Source: Akkermansiaceae bacterium (GTDB lineage: Bacteria; Verrucomicrobiota; Verrucomicrobiia; Verrucomicrobiales; DEV007). Taken from it: a stretch of 64,000 nt of DNA. Position numbers and translations under genes: made by a program. The notes under the pieces are model-generated. The model was given only the letters and a program-made list of their open reading frames with translations. It made no database searches and had not been told where the DNA came from. The DNA is taken from NCBI GenBank assembly GCA_024233005.1, contig JACKQE010000002.1, forward strand, positions 372,001-436,000, written 5' to 3'. Positions within the stretch are counted from its first letter, which is position 1. Each line of letters opens with the position of its first letter. This document shows, piece after piece, positions 1 through 8,956 of the stretch.

Positions 1-895
1 CGAGGGTGGTTCCCCAGGTGGCCAGATTGGTGTCGATCGGCCAGGAACCGTCAGCGCGGATTGATGCCAGGAGAAATTCCACGGCGGCTCCGACCACGGG
101 ATGATCCCGCTCCCCGCACGAGGCGAGAGCCATGGTGACGAAACTGGTGAGCGGAGCCGCTTCGAGGAAGCCGCCACTGGCCGGCTGGATTTCCCGCAGA
201 ATGCGCGAGACCCGTGGCCAGGCGAGTTTGCGAATCCAGCGCCAGGGCAAGGGTGGCGGGGCGTGGCGGGAGCGCGCATACCCGATGGCGATGAGCGCAG
301 GCAGGGCATAGCTGACCACCGGCAGTTGCAGCGCGGCGAACCAGCGTCTGGGAAAGGCGGCCAGTTCGAACGGCAAGGGCAGGACCCTTCGCCAGCCATC
401 CCGGCCTTCGCCGAGTCGGCCGCAAATGGCGCAGAGCATGAGGATGGGGACGGAGAATGTGCGGTCCCGGCCATAGCGGGCCACGACCGCCCGCTGAATG
501 TCGACTGGATCTGTCGAGCCGGCATGGGCAGCGATCCACTCTCCGGCGCGGCGTTCTGCGTCGTTGGTCTCCATTGCCAGCCCCTCATGGCGGTGGGAGA
601 GATGGAGTGTCGCCCAGCAGAGGAGGGTGGTGGAAATATTGGAAAAACTGAGCACGGTGTCGCCCCAGCCCCCGTCTTCGTTCTGGTGGTCGAGCAACCA
701 CTTCATGCCACCGCGGATGGTGCCGCGGTGGGTCTCCGGATCGACCTGGGCGAGAGCCACCGTCGCCGTGGCGGTGGACAGAGCGGACGTGGAGAGTTCA
801 CCTTCCCAAGGGCCGGAAACCGTGCGTTCGCGGAGCAATGCCGCGCGGGATGCCTCCAAAGCAGCGTCGAGTCTGGGCAAGAATCCGGATTTCAT
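1..895 (-). CDS. Squalene/hopene cyclase-like prenyltransferase-repeat protein, C-terminus outside window
   Basis: The frame stays open from an ATG at 893-895 to the left edge, so about 298 N-terminal residues are present and the gene is cut by the window. The protein carries the alpha/alpha repeat pattern of the squalene cyclase/prenyltransferase superfamily. An N-terminal segment with GPWEGELSTSALS resembles cyclase N-termini. A QW-type repeat, NEDGGWGDT, follows near residues 72-80, and a second one, DGSWPIDTNLATW, lies at the edge. Family members cyclise linear isoprenoids at the membrane; here the substrate is unknown. The catalytic DxDD motif of hopene cyclases is not seen in the visible part; the nearest text at the expected type of position reads PIDTNL. 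It could be a hopanoid-pathway paralogue rather than a true squalene-hopene cyclase. The next minus-strand gene upstream ends 18 bases away, so the two may be co-transcribed. Confidence 0.75.
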   Translation of the reverse strand, partial: MKSGFLPRLDAALEASRAALLRERTVSGPWEGELSTSALSTATATVALAQVDPETHRGTIRGGMKWLLDHQNEDGGWGDTVLSFSNISTTLLCWATLHLSHRHEGLAMETNDAERRAGEWIAAHAGSTDPVDIQRAVVARYGRDRTFSVPILMLCAICGRLGEGRDGWRRVLPLPFELAAFPRRWFAALQLPVVSYALPALIAIGYARSRHAPPPLPWRWIRKLAWPRVSRILREIQPASGGFLEAAPLTSFVTMALASCGERDHPVVGAAVEFLLASIRADGSWPIDTNLATWGTTL

Positions 896-913
896 GGAGA
901 ATGGACCGACAGG

Positions 914-1720
914 TCAGGACAGGTCAATGAGGCGCCGGACCCGGTCCAGACCCTCCTTGGCCACAGCCCGGGGATCACGCTGCCAGAGATCCGCATTGAA
1001 AAGCTCCAGGCTTACCCAGCCTTGATAGTCTTTTTCTTTGAGGATCCGCAATTCCCCCGCAAGATCGATCGGTCCGTCCCCGGGCATCACCCGGTCTGGG
1101 TCCCGCTGCGACGTTGCGGGGCTGTTGGGAGCGGCGTCATCGATGTGGTAATGCGCGATCCGCCCGACCGGGAGGGCTCGTAAATCCTCCAGGGTGGAAA
1201 GACTGTTCCAACTGTGAAAGGCATCGATGACGAGGGAGCCTTCCGTGTCCCCGCAGGCATCCAGAATAGCGGCCGCCTCCGGGAGGGACTGGAGTGACCC
1301 GAAAAAACTGATGTATTCCAGCACCGCCCGCACCCCGGTTTGACGTCCTAATTCCAGCAGCGCGGCATAGCGTTCCGCCAGTCGGGTCATTTCCACCGGC
1401 TCCAGCGGAGGCGTGCAGACCATGAGCGGGGAGCCGAGGCGGGCGGCGAGCTCGAACCGGCGCCGGCATTCCTCCATCACCAGTTCATACTCCCGCCCCT
1501 TGGTCTCTCCCCAGCCGCGAACCGCAATGCAACAGGGCACCGTGAGTGCGCCATCCCGGAGGGTCCGTTCGACCTCGGAAACTTCCCCGCCTCGTCCAAT
1601 GTGTTCATAGATCTCCACGGCCCAGAGTTCGATGCCGTCGTAGCCGGTTTCGGCAGCGATACGGATTTTATCGAGCAGAGGCGCGGGCTTGATGGTGGAG
1701 GCGTTGAGAGAAATCCGCAT
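914..1720 (-). CDS. Sugar phosphate isomerase/epimerase-like TIM-barrel protein
   Basis: This 268-residue protein belongs to the xylose-isomerase-like TIM-barrel (AP endonuclease 2) superfamily. It starts with the usual first strand (MRISLNAST) and has the spaced acidic and histidine residues that normally bind a divalent metal: Glu in AVLEYISF, Asp and His in LVIDAFHSW, His in HYHIDD, and Glu in VSLELFN near the C-terminus. Such enzymes interconvert keto- and aldo-sugars, epimerise inosose-type substrates or act on related polyols in the cytoplasm. There is no signal peptide. It lies 18 bases upstream of the cyclase-like gene on the same strand. The exact substrate cannot be read from sequence. 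Confidence 0.8.
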   Translation of the reverse strand: MRISLNASTIKPAPLLDKIRIAAETGYDGIELWAVEIYEHIGRGGEVSEVERTLRDGALTVPCCIAVRGWGETKGREYELVMEECRRRFELAARLGSPLMVCTPPLEPVEMTRLAERYAALLELGRQTGVRAVLEYISFFGSLQSLPEAAAILDACGDTEGSLVIDAFHSWNSLSTLEDLRALPVGRIAHYHIDDAAPNSPATSQRDPDRVMPGDGPIDLAGELRILKEKDYQGWVSLELFNADLWQRDPRAVAKEGLDRVRRLIDLS

Positions 1721-1844
1721 GGCGCCCTCACTTTGGCGCGGGGAGGGGCATTTTCAAAGGGTGATTGTGGCGATGGCGCACGACGGCGCTCTGAGGCGAG
1801 GAATCCACTTGAGAAACCCCGGGACCCGCCTTCTGTGAACTCCG

Positions 1845-2345
1845 ATGACCGATTCCACACCGTACCGCATTCTCTTTGTTTGCATGGGCAACATCTGCCG
1901 GTCCCCCGCGGGGGAAAATGTCCTGCGGCACCTGGCTGCCCGCGCCGGACTGGAGGAGGTCTGGGAAATCGATTCCGCCGGCACCATCAGCACTCATACG
2001 GGCAATCCGCCGGACTCCCGGATGACCGCCGCCGCCCAAGCCCGAGGCATTCCCATGAGTGGCCGGGCCCGGCAGATCCGCGCGTCCGATCTGGACCGTT
2101 TCGATCTCATTCTGACCATGGACAATGACAATCTCGCGGATGTCAAAGGACTGGCTGCCCGTCACGGTGGCATGGAAGCTCATCGAGCCCGAATTGTTCC
2201 TTTCTGCACGTATTGTGAATCCCACGGGGAGACGGAAGTGCCGGATCCTTACTACGGAGGTCCCGAGGGTTTCGAAAAGGTTCTCGATCTGCTGGAAGAC
2301 GGTTGCGCGGCGATGGTGCGGCGCTTCCGGGAGACCGGCTTGTGA
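1845..2345 (+). CDS. Low-molecular-weight protein tyrosine phosphatase
   Basis: The 166-residue protein shows the complete LMW-PTP signature. The P-loop CMGNICRS lies at about residues 14-21, giving the CX5R active site with nucleophilic Cys and phosphate-binding Arg. The general-acid loop VPDPYYGG lies near residues 128-135. Family members dephosphorylate tyrosine on proteins, often in exopolysaccharide control, or reduce arsenate in related ArsC enzymes. Length is normal for the family (about 150-165). It is cytoplasmic and sits alone on the plus strand between two minus-strand genes, converging on the DUF1501 gene with 16 bases between the stops. No cognate tyrosine kinase is visible in the window. 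Confidence 0.92.
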   Translation: MTDSTPYRILFVCMGNICRSPAGENVLRHLAARAGLEEVWEIDSAGTISTHTGNPPDSRMTAAAQARGIPMSGRARQIRASDLDRFDLILTMDNDNLADVKGLAARHGGMEAHRARIVPFCTYCESHGETEVPDPYYGGPEGFEKVLDLLEDGCAAMVRRFRETGL

Positions 2346-2361
2346 TCAAACCGATTCGATC

Positions 2362-3819
2362 TCAGGCGAATACCTCGCGCACGGCCTGCCCTTTGCCATC
2401 AACCGTGGCATAGAAGGGGCGTTTCTCAATGTCGTAGGCCGTTTTCGGGCTGATGCCCATGGCGGTGAAAAGGGTGGCGTGGAGATCACTGATCGTGACC
2501 GGATTTTCCACCGCGACGAGCGGGCGCTCGTCCGCGGTTTTCCCATGGACAAATCCATGTTTCATACCCCCGCCGAACAGGACCACGGAGGTTCCTCCGG
2601 TGAAGTGGCGGTGCAGGCCATAATGTTTCATTTCGGCGAGCTTTTCGGTCCTGGCCCGGCTCTGGTCACGCGCGGAACTGCCGGGCACCCCCTCGATCAT
2701 CATGTCGCGGCTGAATTCGCTGGCAATGACCACGAGCGTGCGGTCGAGCAGACCGCGGGATTCCAGATCTCTGATCAGCTGAGCGATGGGACGGTCTATC
2801 TCCTTTTTCAGCCGCTCCACGGTGGTGTGTCCGTTTTCGTGAGTGTCCCAATGGACAAAAGGAACATACTCGGTGGTCACTTCGATGAAACGGGCTCCCG
2901 ACTCCGCGAGTCGACGGGCCAGCAGGCAGCCCTGACCGAAGCGGCCGGTGTTGTAGCGGTCGTAACTTTCCTTCGGTTCAAGGGTGATATCAAAGGCATC
3001 CCGATGCTTTGAACTGAGCAGCTTGTGCGCATTGTCCATCGATCGCAGGACGGACTCCTGATGGTAATCGCTGAGATGGTCGCGCTCCGGGCTCTGGTCG
3101 ATGAGTTTGCGGTAAAAACGGTAACGGTCCGCGAACCGACCGGGTTCCATGCCTTGGGGGGGGCGTACCGACCGGGCCGCTTCCTCGGGGTAAGGCAGGT
3201 TGAACGGGCCGAATTCGCTACCGAAAAAGCCGGCTGTGGTGAAGGCTTTCAACTCCTCCTGCTCCCCGACCCCCTCCAGTCTCTGTCCGATGTTGATGAA
3301 GGGAGGGATGACTTCGTTGCGCGGGCCGAGGACTTTGGCCATCCAGGCTCCGATGTGGGGTGCGGCCACCGTTTGGGGCGGGACATAGCCGGTGTGCCAG
3401 TGGTACTGGTGCCTGGAGTGGAGAATGGTGCCAAGGTCAGGCTGGACGTGGGAACGGATCAGGGTGGCCCGGTCCATGACCTGAGCGATTTCCTCAAGTC
3501 CCTGGGAAATGCGGATGCCATCGGCTGCGGTGTCGATGGCGGGAAAGGTGGAGAGGATTTTTTCCACCGGCAAGCCGACCTCAAAGGGGAGGTAACGCTT
3601 CGGGTCCCAGGTCTCCGGGGCTGCCATGCCGCCACCCATCCAGAGCAGGATGCAGCAGTCCGCCGTCGGGCGGGGATGAATGACCGGTTCCTCCCCGAAC
3701 AAGGCACGCGGGGCCCCCGACATCAGGGCAGCTGCGGAGGAGGCGGAGAGTGCCTTGAGAAAGTCGCGCCGGGCGAGGATTTCCTCGCACGATTCGAAAT
3801 GCGATCGGCGGCGTTTCAT
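2362..3819 (-). CDS. DUF1501 domain-containing protein, Tat-exported
   Basis: The 485-residue protein is a DUF1501 member, a family abundant in Planctomycetota and Verrucomicrobiota and distantly related to the sulfatase/alkaline phosphatase fold. Residues 15-45 form a twin-arginine signal (ARRDFLK followed by an Ala-rich stretch). The mature part opens with CCILLWMGGGMAAPETWDPK, matching the usual family start where GGPSQLDLFDPK is typical; here the QxD core is altered to APETWD. Later blocks RFIEVTTEYVPFVHWDTH, DLESRGLLDRTLVVIASEFSR and HYGLHRHFTGGTSVVLFGGG are also family features. It is probably periplasmic. Unlike the other two copies here it has no adjacent DUF1549/DUF1553 partner. The biochemical role of the family is unknown. 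Confidence 0.88.
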   Translation of the reverse strand: MKRRRSHFESCEEILARRDFLKALSASSAAALMSGAPRALFGEEPVIHPRPTADCCILLWMGGGMAAPETWDPKRYLPFEVGLPVEKILSTFPAIDTAADGIRISQGLEEIAQVMDRATLIRSHVQPDLGTILHSRHQYHWHTGYVPPQTVAAPHIGAWMAKVLGPRNEVIPPFINIGQRLEGVGEQEELKAFTTAGFFGSEFGPFNLPYPEEAARSVRPPQGMEPGRFADRYRFYRKLIDQSPERDHLSDYHQESVLRSMDNAHKLLSSKHRDAFDITLEPKESYDRYNTGRFGQGCLLARRLAESGARFIEVTTEYVPFVHWDTHENGHTTVERLKKEIDRPIAQLIRDLESRGLLDRTLVVIASEFSRDMMIEGVPGSSARDQSRARTEKLAEMKHYGLHRHFTGGTSVVLFGGGMKHGFVHGKTADERPLVAVENPVTISDLHATLFTAMGISPKTAYDIEKRPFYATVDGKGQAVREVFA

Positions 3820-3901
3820 GGCGGGATAGGGAAGGTCAGCGCCTTTCAGTCTGCCATGGATGGAGGAAATCCGCTTCGGCGGATCTGCGTGAGGGAGCGG
3901 C

Positions 3902-5341
3902 TCAATTCACCGAGAGGGCGGTTTCTTTGGCATCGGCGGCCGGCTCGACGCCGAGCAATTTGCAGACGGTGGGGTGCAGAACGAGCGGGGACATTTCATC
4001 GAGAGTGCCGGTCACCGGGGCGCCATCCGGACTCCAGAAAATTGTGATCCCGGACATGCGGATGACGTCGTCGACCGGATACCCGAATCCGGCGAAAGGA
4101 CCACTGGTTTCTCCGGGCTCGAAATCGGGTTCTTTGGCGGTCTTCTCAGTGAACGAAAAGCCGGACTTGAGCACGAGGACGCGGTCACCGACCCGGTCGG
4201 GCAGCGCATAGTGCCAGTTGGAAGGAATGTCTGCCGTGGCGTAGGTTTTGAAATAAGTGATGGCACGAAGGTCGCGATCCAACTCATCGGTGATGATCTT
4301 TTTCTCCGCTTCGCTTTCGGGAAGGTCCTTGAAATAGATGTTGGCCACTCCGTCGTTGGCGGCGACGTCCATGTGCTTGAGCATCTTTTCCCCCAGCAAC
4401 TGGGGCAGGTTGACCAATTTTTCGAGGTCCACCATGCCGTGGTCGGTGGTGATCACGACAACCAGCTGGGCATTCGGCGGAGCGAGATCTTTCCAGCCAT
4501 CCTGGACTTTTTTGAGGAAAGCGGCGAGAGCCTTGTCGGTTTCTTTGACCGCCTCGTAGGTGGCGTCCTCTTTGGTGCCATTCTCCAGGGCGGCGTTGTT
4601 CACCCCGTTGAGGCGTCCCATGATGAGGCGCAGTTTTTTCTCGTTTTTGTCTCCCGACCACGCTTCCCAGAGCGCATCGAGACGCTGCTGGTCGGTGAGC
4701 TCCGGGTTGTATTCCTTGAGGAAGACGGCCGCGGCATGCTCTCCGGTCTGGTTTTGAGAGAGCGGCCAGTCGTGCACCAGCACGCGCAGCCCCTGACGGG
4801 TTGCCGTGGTCCAGATGGGTTCGGCCGTCATCAGGGCGGGGTCCATGGGCTTGGTTTCCATTTTGCCCCCGACGCGGAAGGTGTCCTGCACGATGCCATG
4901 TTTGTCTGCGCCCACCCCGGTGGCGAGGGCGGTGTGCATGGGATATGTCGTGGTGGGGAAAATCGGCCTCATCTTGGAAGTGCCCGCACCGTCCTGGACC
5001 ATCTTGTTCAGCATCTCCGGAGCGGCCTTGTCCATGTATTCCGAGCGAAAACCCGTGATGCTGAGCCACAGGACGACTTTGTCACCACTGGGCTTGGGGG
5101 CTTCGGCGGGCGTGTCCTCGGTGTTCATGGGACGGCGCTCGAAATCCGCATCCTCGGTCTGGGAAGCTCCCGAGATGGCCTTGTTCCGGATTGCCAGCTC
5201 CTGGCTGAGGCTCTTGTCTTCCGCCATCGAGATGCGGCTGAATTTCACGCCTCCGCTGCCGGCGAAAACAAACCCCAGCACGGTGCAGGCGAAGATCACA
5301 ACAACGAGACTGACGACGGAAGCGATGACGGATTTTTGCAT
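3902..5341 (-). CDS. Membrane-anchored NPP/alkaline-phosphatase-family protein with degenerate metal ligands
   Basis: The 479-residue protein has an N-terminal hydrophobic anchor (about residues 5-28), a low-complexity linker and then a type I phosphodiesterase/nucleotide pyrophosphatase fold. The nucleophile block PTTTYPMHTALATGVG keeps the catalytic Thr (about 132), and DHGM at 300-303 keeps the Asp/His metal pair. Other canonical ligands look replaced. The Asp of the usual SIDGFR is Thr96. The Asp and His of the DxxxH element align with Asn245 and Asn249. The C-terminal His (normally in a GxHGY context) is Phe419. Zinc site 2 therefore appears lost. It may be a pseudoenzyme or use another chemistry. 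It faces the periplasm and lies between the DUF1501 gene and an aminotransferase on the same strand. Confidence 0.8.
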   Translation of the reverse strand: MQKSVIASVVSLVVVIFACTVLGFVFAGSGGVKFSRISMAEDKSLSQELAIRNKAISGASQTEDADFERRPMNTEDTPAEAPKPSGDKVVLWLSITGFRSEYMDKAAPEMLNKMVQDGAGTSKMRPIFPTTTYPMHTALATGVGADKHGIVQDTFRVGGKMETKPMDPALMTAEPIWTTATRQGLRVLVHDWPLSQNQTGEHAAAVFLKEYNPELTDQQRLDALWEAWSGDKNEKKLRLIMGRLNGVNNAALENGTKEDATYEAVKETDKALAAFLKKVQDGWKDLAPPNAQLVVVITTDHGMVDLEKLVNLPQLLGEKMLKHMDVAANDGVANIYFKDLPESEAEKKIITDELDRDLRAITYFKTYATADIPSNWHYALPDRVGDRVLVLKSGFSFTEKTAKEPDFEPGETSGPFAGFGYPVDDVIRMSGITIFWSPDGAPVTGTLDEMSPLVLHPTVCKLLGVEPAADAKETALSVN

Positions 5342-5426
5342 GACGATGGATTATCATGGCACAGACCGGCGGGCTCGGCAAGATGTCAGAGCGCACAAGC
5401 CGGGGCATTTCAGCCGGTGCCGGGAT

Positions 5427-6818
5427 TCAGCCGAGCACTCGGGCAAAAGACTCCTCCAGCACGGTCAGGCCTTCCTCGAGCTGTTCGTCGGTGATGCACA
5501 GCGGGGGGCAGAGCTTCACCGTGCCGCCGCCCTGGCCCACCGGTCCGAAGAGCATCAGGCCATGTTCCACCGCGTCTTTCACAATCGCAAAAGCCGTATC
5601 ATGGTCCGGGGCCAGAGTCGTGGTGTCGAGGATCATCTGGACCGCCCCGACGAGGCCGACGGCACGGGCGCAGCCGACTTTTCCCGGATAGGCGGCCGCA
5701 AGGCGGTCCATGCTGGCCTGGAGGACCCTTTCGAGGCGTGCGGCGTTGCCCACCAGATCGTGCTCCACAATGTAGCGGACGTTGGCGAGAGCCGCCGCGC
5801 AGCACACCGGATTTCCCGTGTGGGTTGATGTCATGCTTCCGGGAGGGAACAAATTCATCCAGTCGGAATGGCCGATCACTGCGGACAGTGGAAGTCCCGA
5901 ACTGATGCCTTTGCCACAGACGATCAGATCTCCCCGCACTCCGTAGTGCTCGAATCCCCACATTTTGCCGCAGCGGCCGAAGCCTGCCTGAACCTCATCA
6001 AAAATGAGAAGCGCCTGGTGCTCATCGCAGAAGGCGCGCAACTGCTCCATATAGTCCCGGGGCAGGAGGATCGCGGTCCCACCCTGGTAAGTTTCGAGGC
6101 AAATTCCGGCGATGTTTTTCGGATCCACGCCCTGGCTGGCCAGGGCCTCCAGAAATCCCGCGAAAGTCGTGTCCTGCCCGCGGAACCCATCGGGAATCGG
6201 GGCATTCACCATGCAGGGGTCGTGGTTCACGATCCAGTCTTTCAGGCTTGGGATGCCTCCCGCCATCTGGGCGCCGAGGGTGCGCCCATGAAAATCACCG
6301 GTAAAAGTGACGATGATGTCCTTCTCCGGGCCGCTGATCTGGTGGGCCCGGGCCCGAGCGACCTTGATGGCGCACTCGATGGCCTCTGACCCCGTGGTCA
6401 GCAGGAAGACTTTGTCAAGATATGCCGGGGCACAATGCTCCAGTAGGTAATCCACCAGCGCCGCCCGTTCCTGATTGGGGAAGCAATAACTGTGGTGGAG
6501 TCGCCCGGCCACTTCCTGGATTGCCGCCACGGCCTCAGGGCGGGCATGGCCCGCATTGGTCACCAGCACACCGGAGGAAAAATCGAGCCATTGGTTCCCA
6601 TGGCGGTCAAAAACATGGACTCCCGCCGCCCGGTGCCAGACCACCAGCGGTTGCCCGCTCATGGACATTGGTTCACAACGGCGCAGGGTCTCCACGATCC
6701 CTCTGTCATCGGGATGCGGGATGGGAGTGGCAATGTGGCGGTTGGCGGTCTGGATGGGGGCATCCAGCTGGCGGGGTTCGAATTCAAAGGGTTTGCCCAT
6801 GGCGGAGGGAGTGTGCAT
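5427..6818 (-). CDS. Class III PLP-dependent aminotransferase (4-aminobutyrate/ornithine type)
   Basis: This is a 463-residue class III aminotransferase, using the Met at 6816-6818 as start. The open frame continues to 6992, but that extension is basic low-complexity text without family similarity. Seen motifs: the cofactor phosphate loop TTGSEAIECAIKVARA, the acidic block LLIFDEVQAGFGRCGKMW that binds the PLP pyridine nitrogen, and the Schiff-base lysine in CGKGISSGLPLSAVIG. Length and order match GABA, ornithine and related omega-aminotransferases. It would move an amino group from an omega-amino acid to 2-oxoglutarate or pyruvate in the cytoplasm. Substrate is not determined. Neighbours on the same strand are exported proteins, so context does not help. 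Confidence 0.88.
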   Translation of the reverse strand: MHTPSAMGKPFEFEPRQLDAPIQTANRHIATPIPHPDDRGIVETLRRCEPMSMSGQPLVVWHRAAGVHVFDRHGNQWLDFSSGVLVTNAGHARPEAVAAIQEVAGRLHHSYCFPNQERAALVDYLLEHCAPAYLDKVFLLTTGSEAIECAIKVARARAHQISGPEKDIIVTFTGDFHGRTLGAQMAGGIPSLKDWIVNHDPCMVNAPIPDGFRGQDTTFAGFLEALASQGVDPKNIAGICLETYQGGTAILLPRDYMEQLRAFCDEHQALLIFDEVQAGFGRCGKMWGFEHYGVRGDLIVCGKGISSGLPLSAVIGHSDWMNLFPPGSMTSTHTGNPVCCAAALANVRYIVEHDLVGNAARLERVLQASMDRLAAAYPGKVGCARAVGLVGAVQMILDTTTLAPDHDTAFAIVKDAVEHGLMLFGPVGQGGGTVKLCPPLCITDEQLEEGLTVLEESFARVLG

Positions 6819-7067
6819 TGGAATTCCCGGGGATGCAACCACGTGGTCCCGTGAGTCGCTGTTGGCGGTAACAACTCCTCCCCAACTGCGGCAAAGCTCT
6901 CCTTCGTCGGCGCGGAGCCTCCTGTTTCCACCCTTGAACCGTCCTTCTCCGCCACCGAGCCCAGCACCGCGATCCGGTCGCCGCAAGGCCACCGGGACCG
7001 AATCGCCAGGATGAGCTGTTGGACAGGGGCTTTTTCGGTCGCCCTGGGGGCAACCCTGAAAAACAGG

Positions 7068-7877
7068 TCAGGGCGCCGGGGCGGCAAGCGCCCGGGACTT
7101 CACAAAGTCGACCAGTTCCTGACAATGGAAAAAACCTTCCCACATGTTGTGCCCTTGTCCCGGGGGCACCACCAAGGTCATCCGCCCACCGAGCATTTCA
7201 TAGCGTCGGCGCATTTCCCCGGAATTCTGCTCCAAGGGCACGGTTTTGTCATCGTCGCCGTGGATCGCGAACAGGGGGACGCCGGCCTTGGCAAGGGCCG
7301 CGAGCCGGTCGATCGGGTTGTGCCTGGTGAGTTGGGATTCGAGCATCCCGGCCGTCATTCCATAGGCTCCGGCCGCTTTGGCGACACCGGGATAACTTGC
7401 CAGATTGCAAACGGGGTAGATTCCGGCGAATCCGGCAACGTGGTCCGAATTCTCGACTGCCCAGGCCAGAGTCATCAGACCTCCCCGGCTGCGGCCGAGC
7501 AATACTGGCTTGGAGGCGAATCCCCGCGTTTTCGTGAGTTCATGGTGGAGGGCGGTATAGAGGCGGCATCCGTCCGGGCTGCCATAGGATTCTCCGACAT
7601 CGATCCCCGCGACCGCGATCCCCGCGGCACCAAATTGTTCGAACATCCACTTTTCGGCAGCACTGGGCAGGCTCGGCAATGTCGGGGCATACCAGACCCA
7701 GGGGACCACCTGGCCGGGAAGCTTTTTTGAGGGAGGAATAACAAAGGCCGTTTTGCCTTCCACCTGAAAGACCTCTCCCGCGAGCGGCAGGGTTTTCGGG
7801 GGAGGATCCACCGCCCGCGACAATCCGGACAACAATGTCAGGGCAAGCAGGGGGGCCAGTAGCCGAGGGCGATGCAT
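7068..7877 (-). CDS. Secreted alpha/beta hydrolase
   Basis: The 269-residue protein begins with a signal peptide (MHRPRLLAPLLALTLLSGLSRA). The catalytic triad of an alpha/beta hydrolase is visible: the nucleophile elbow LLGRSRGGLM (GxSxG), the acid in AIHGDDDKTVP and the His in PGQGHNMWEG near the C-terminus. The shape resembles dienelactone-hydrolase or prolyl-oligopeptidase-type esterases common in planctomycetes and verrucomicrobia, where they accompany polysaccharide breakdown. It probably cleaves an ester or peptide bond in the periplasm; the substrate is unknown. The next gene on the same strand starts upstream with only 18 bases between them, so the two may form an operon. Confidence 0.85.
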   Translation of the reverse strand: MHRPRLLAPLLALTLLSGLSRAVDPPPKTLPLAGEVFQVEGKTAFVIPPSKKLPGQVVPWVWYAPTLPSLPSAAEKWMFEQFGAAGIAVAGIDVGESYGSPDGCRLYTALHHELTKTRGFASKPVLLGRSRGGLMTLAWAVENSDHVAGFAGIYPVCNLASYPGVAKAAGAYGMTAGMLESQLTRHNPIDRLAALAKAGVPLFAIHGDDDKTVPLEQNSGEMRRRYEMLGGRMTLVVPPGQGHNMWEGFFHCQELVDFVKSRALAAPAP

Positions 7878-7895
7878 GGGAGGAGAAGGGCTGGG

Positions 7896-8804
7896 TCAGC
7901 GGTAAATTTCCCCATGAATGACATCCACGGGAGTGTCCAGGATCTGGATCTGGTTGACCGTCTTGAACTGCGCGTGGTCGGCAAAGCTCCAGACGAGTTT
8001 TTTGTCCTGGGTCACCTCATAGACCATCGGATTCTCACCGATGTGGCCGTGGCCCAGGTAATTGCAGAGAAGGGTATTGCCATTGGGGAGGCGTTGCGCT
8101 CCCGCCATGAGGCGCAGTGGATTGCCGGGGAGATCGTTTTCCTGGACGCTCCAGACTACCTTTCCGGCAGGGTCGATTTCCACGACCTGGTGTCCATCGC
8201 CGCAGGTGATGAGCCAATTGCCATTTTTCAGCACGATCATTTCATGCGGATCTCCGGGCACCGGTTGTTCGCGCACCACTTTTCCCTCGCCATCGAGTTC
8301 CACGGCTTTCCCTTCCCCTTTGTAAGCCACCGCATAGTGTCCGTTGGGGAGTTTTCGCGCGCCCCGGAACTGGTTGTGGGGTTTGATTTCCGGCTTGGTC
8401 ACGAGGGGGATTTCCTTGGCAATGTGTCCGGCCCGGTCCACTTCAATGAGGCGGCTGGTCCCGCACTCGACAACGAGGACATTGCCGTTGGGCAGCGGTT
8501 GTGCCGCCTGGCATTCCACCCCCGGGACGGAGGCTTTGTATTCCCAGACAATGTCCTTGGTCAGGGTCATTTCCCGGGCGCCGTTGAGATGGGCAAAGAG
8601 GATATTGCCGTTGGGCAGGAGCCAGCAGTCCTGGGGATGTTTCGCTTCGGTCTTCCACTCGATGGTGCCATCGGCACTGACCAGGCAGACCTGGTCTCCG
8701 TTGTAGTCGCAGCAGAGAAAACGGTGCCGGATTTCTTCTCCCCGGGACTTGGCAGTGAGGCCGGTGCCGAGAAAGAGGCTGAGGAGCAGAATGGCGCGAG
8801 TCAT
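7896..8804 (-). CDS. Secreted beta-propeller protein (PQQ-like/arylsulfotransferase-type repeats)
   Basis: The 302-residue protein starts at the Met at 8802-8804, which gives a good signal peptide (MTRAILLLSLFLGTGLTA). The longer open frame upstream is unlikely. The mature part consists of repeated blades of the form LPNGNxLxxxxG..VxExDxxGKVVW (for example LLPNGNILFAHLNG, PLPNGNVLVVECG, KLPNGHYAVAYKG, RLPNGNTLLCNYLG). This is the signature of a PQQ-like beta-propeller scaffold. No catalytic residues are evident. Homologues in PVC bacteria are found near sugar or carbohydrate genes and may bind ligands. It is transcribed divergently from the DUF1080 gene, with a palindrome in the gap. Confidence 0.82.
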   Translation of the reverse strand: MTRAILLLSLFLGTGLTAKSRGEEIRHRFLCCDYNGDQVCLVSADGTIEWKTEAKHPQDCWLLPNGNILFAHLNGAREMTLTKDIVWEYKASVPGVECQAAQPLPNGNVLVVECGTSRLIEVDRAGHIAKEIPLVTKPEIKPHNQFRGARKLPNGHYAVAYKGEGKAVELDGEGKVVREQPVPGDPHEMIVLKNGNWLITCGDGHQVVEIDPAGKVVWSVQENDLPGNPLRLMAGAQRLPNGNTLLCNYLGHGHIGENPMVYEVTQDKKLVWSFADHAQFKTVNQIQILDTPVDVIHGEIYR

Positions 8805-8837
8805 GATAGGGGTGGGGTTCGGCGAAGACTGCCGTTG

Positions 8838-8853
8838 GTTGAAACGATTCAAC
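8838..8853. promoter_or_regulatory. Candidate LacI-type operator palindrome
   Basis: The 16-base sequence GTTGAAACGATTCAAC has 6-base perfect outer arms (GTTGAA/TTCAAC) and a central CG, the form typical of LacI-family operators. It lies in the 152-base gap between the divergent beta-propeller gene and the DUF1080 gene, so one bound regulator could control both. No LacI-family gene is in the window. Confidence 0.4.
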
Positions 8854-8956
8854 GATCGGATGCCGGTTGAAGCAAATGGAATCCGGTCGGAGGAGTTCAG
8901 GTCGGGGAGGCGTCTATCTGCCATTGCATCCTGCGGGACTCCTGAGAAAATGCCGC

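Noticed and set aside
101..1183. Long plus-strand open frame of 360 codons
   Set aside because: It is antisense to the cyclase-like and TIM-barrel genes, with low-complexity Arg/Gly/Ala text and no domain.
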